A stretch of DNA of 13,714 bases from JAFGTE01 sp043800105 (GTDB lineage Bacteria > Patescibacteriota > Gracilibacteria > UM-FILTER-43-11): positions 1 to 13,714 of the forward strand of contig JAZDNJ010000009.1 of assembly GCA_043800105.1 (NCBI GenBank), written 5' to 3'. The position numbers were made by a program, and so were the translations under genes. Position 1 is the stretch's first letter. The number at the start of each line of letters is the position of its first letter. Shown one piece after another: positions 13,687-13,714 of this stretch. The notes beneath the pieces are model-generated. The model saw only the letters and a program-made list of their open reading frames with translations, did no database searches and was not told where the DNA came from.

Positions 13687-13714
13687 ACTTTGAAAATTAA
13701 AGGAAGTGATAATA

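Overview
The window is a compact, gene-dense stretch of bacterial chromosome using the standard code (TGA ends pheS and murF). It holds eleven protein genes I can assign to a family, one transport-like membrane protein, one poorly known protein and two tRNA genes. Nothing looks like a phage, IS element or CRISPR array. Tiny or negative gaps, almost no Shine-Dalgarno sequences, very short mRNA leaders, a MurF with a membrane anchor in place of its first domain and scattered housekeeping genes would fit a reduced-genome lineage such as the Candidate Phyla Radiation (Patescibacteria). That placement is inference.

Layout. Positions 1-162 carry 11-bp-spaced TTGCACA repeats and a promoter for a small ribbon-helix-helix regulator (163-372). 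Next, on the minus strand, is ftsE followed by an overlapping, divergent PurM-like gene (374-2168). A back-to-back promoter pair at 2175-2222 separates these from a plus-strand unit of tRNA-Arg(GCG) and an MFS-like membrane protein (2265-3516). A minus-strand block then reads murA, pheS, a membrane-anchored J-domain protein, rpiB and rpe (7736 down to 3513), with internal promoters before pheS and the J-protein gene. A divergent promoter region at 7737-7780 drives murA one way and a PrsW-type membrane protease plus tRNA-Gly(CCC) the other way (7781-8885). A second minus-strand pair is a Ca2+/cation antiporter gene and murF (11099 down to 8886). The last part has a plus-strand gene for a 518-residue protein with a strong promoter (11210-12766) and a convergent PlsC-like acyltransferase gene (12763-13686).

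Together the genes serve envelope building (MurA, MurF, FtsE, PlsC-like), translation (PheS, two tRNAs), pentose phosphate interconversion (RpiB, Rpe) and membrane homeostasis (PrsW-like, J-protein, antiporter, MFS-like).

The main discovery candidate is the 518-residue protein. Its C-terminal half carries the ordered catalytic signature of a RelA/SpoT alarmone synthetase: R-x-K-x3-S-x3-K, then D-x2-G-I-R, a PK/GF loop, E-x-Q and G-x3-Y-H. No HD hydrolase motif is visible. A recently duplicated segment of about 50 residues sits inside the catalytic domain.
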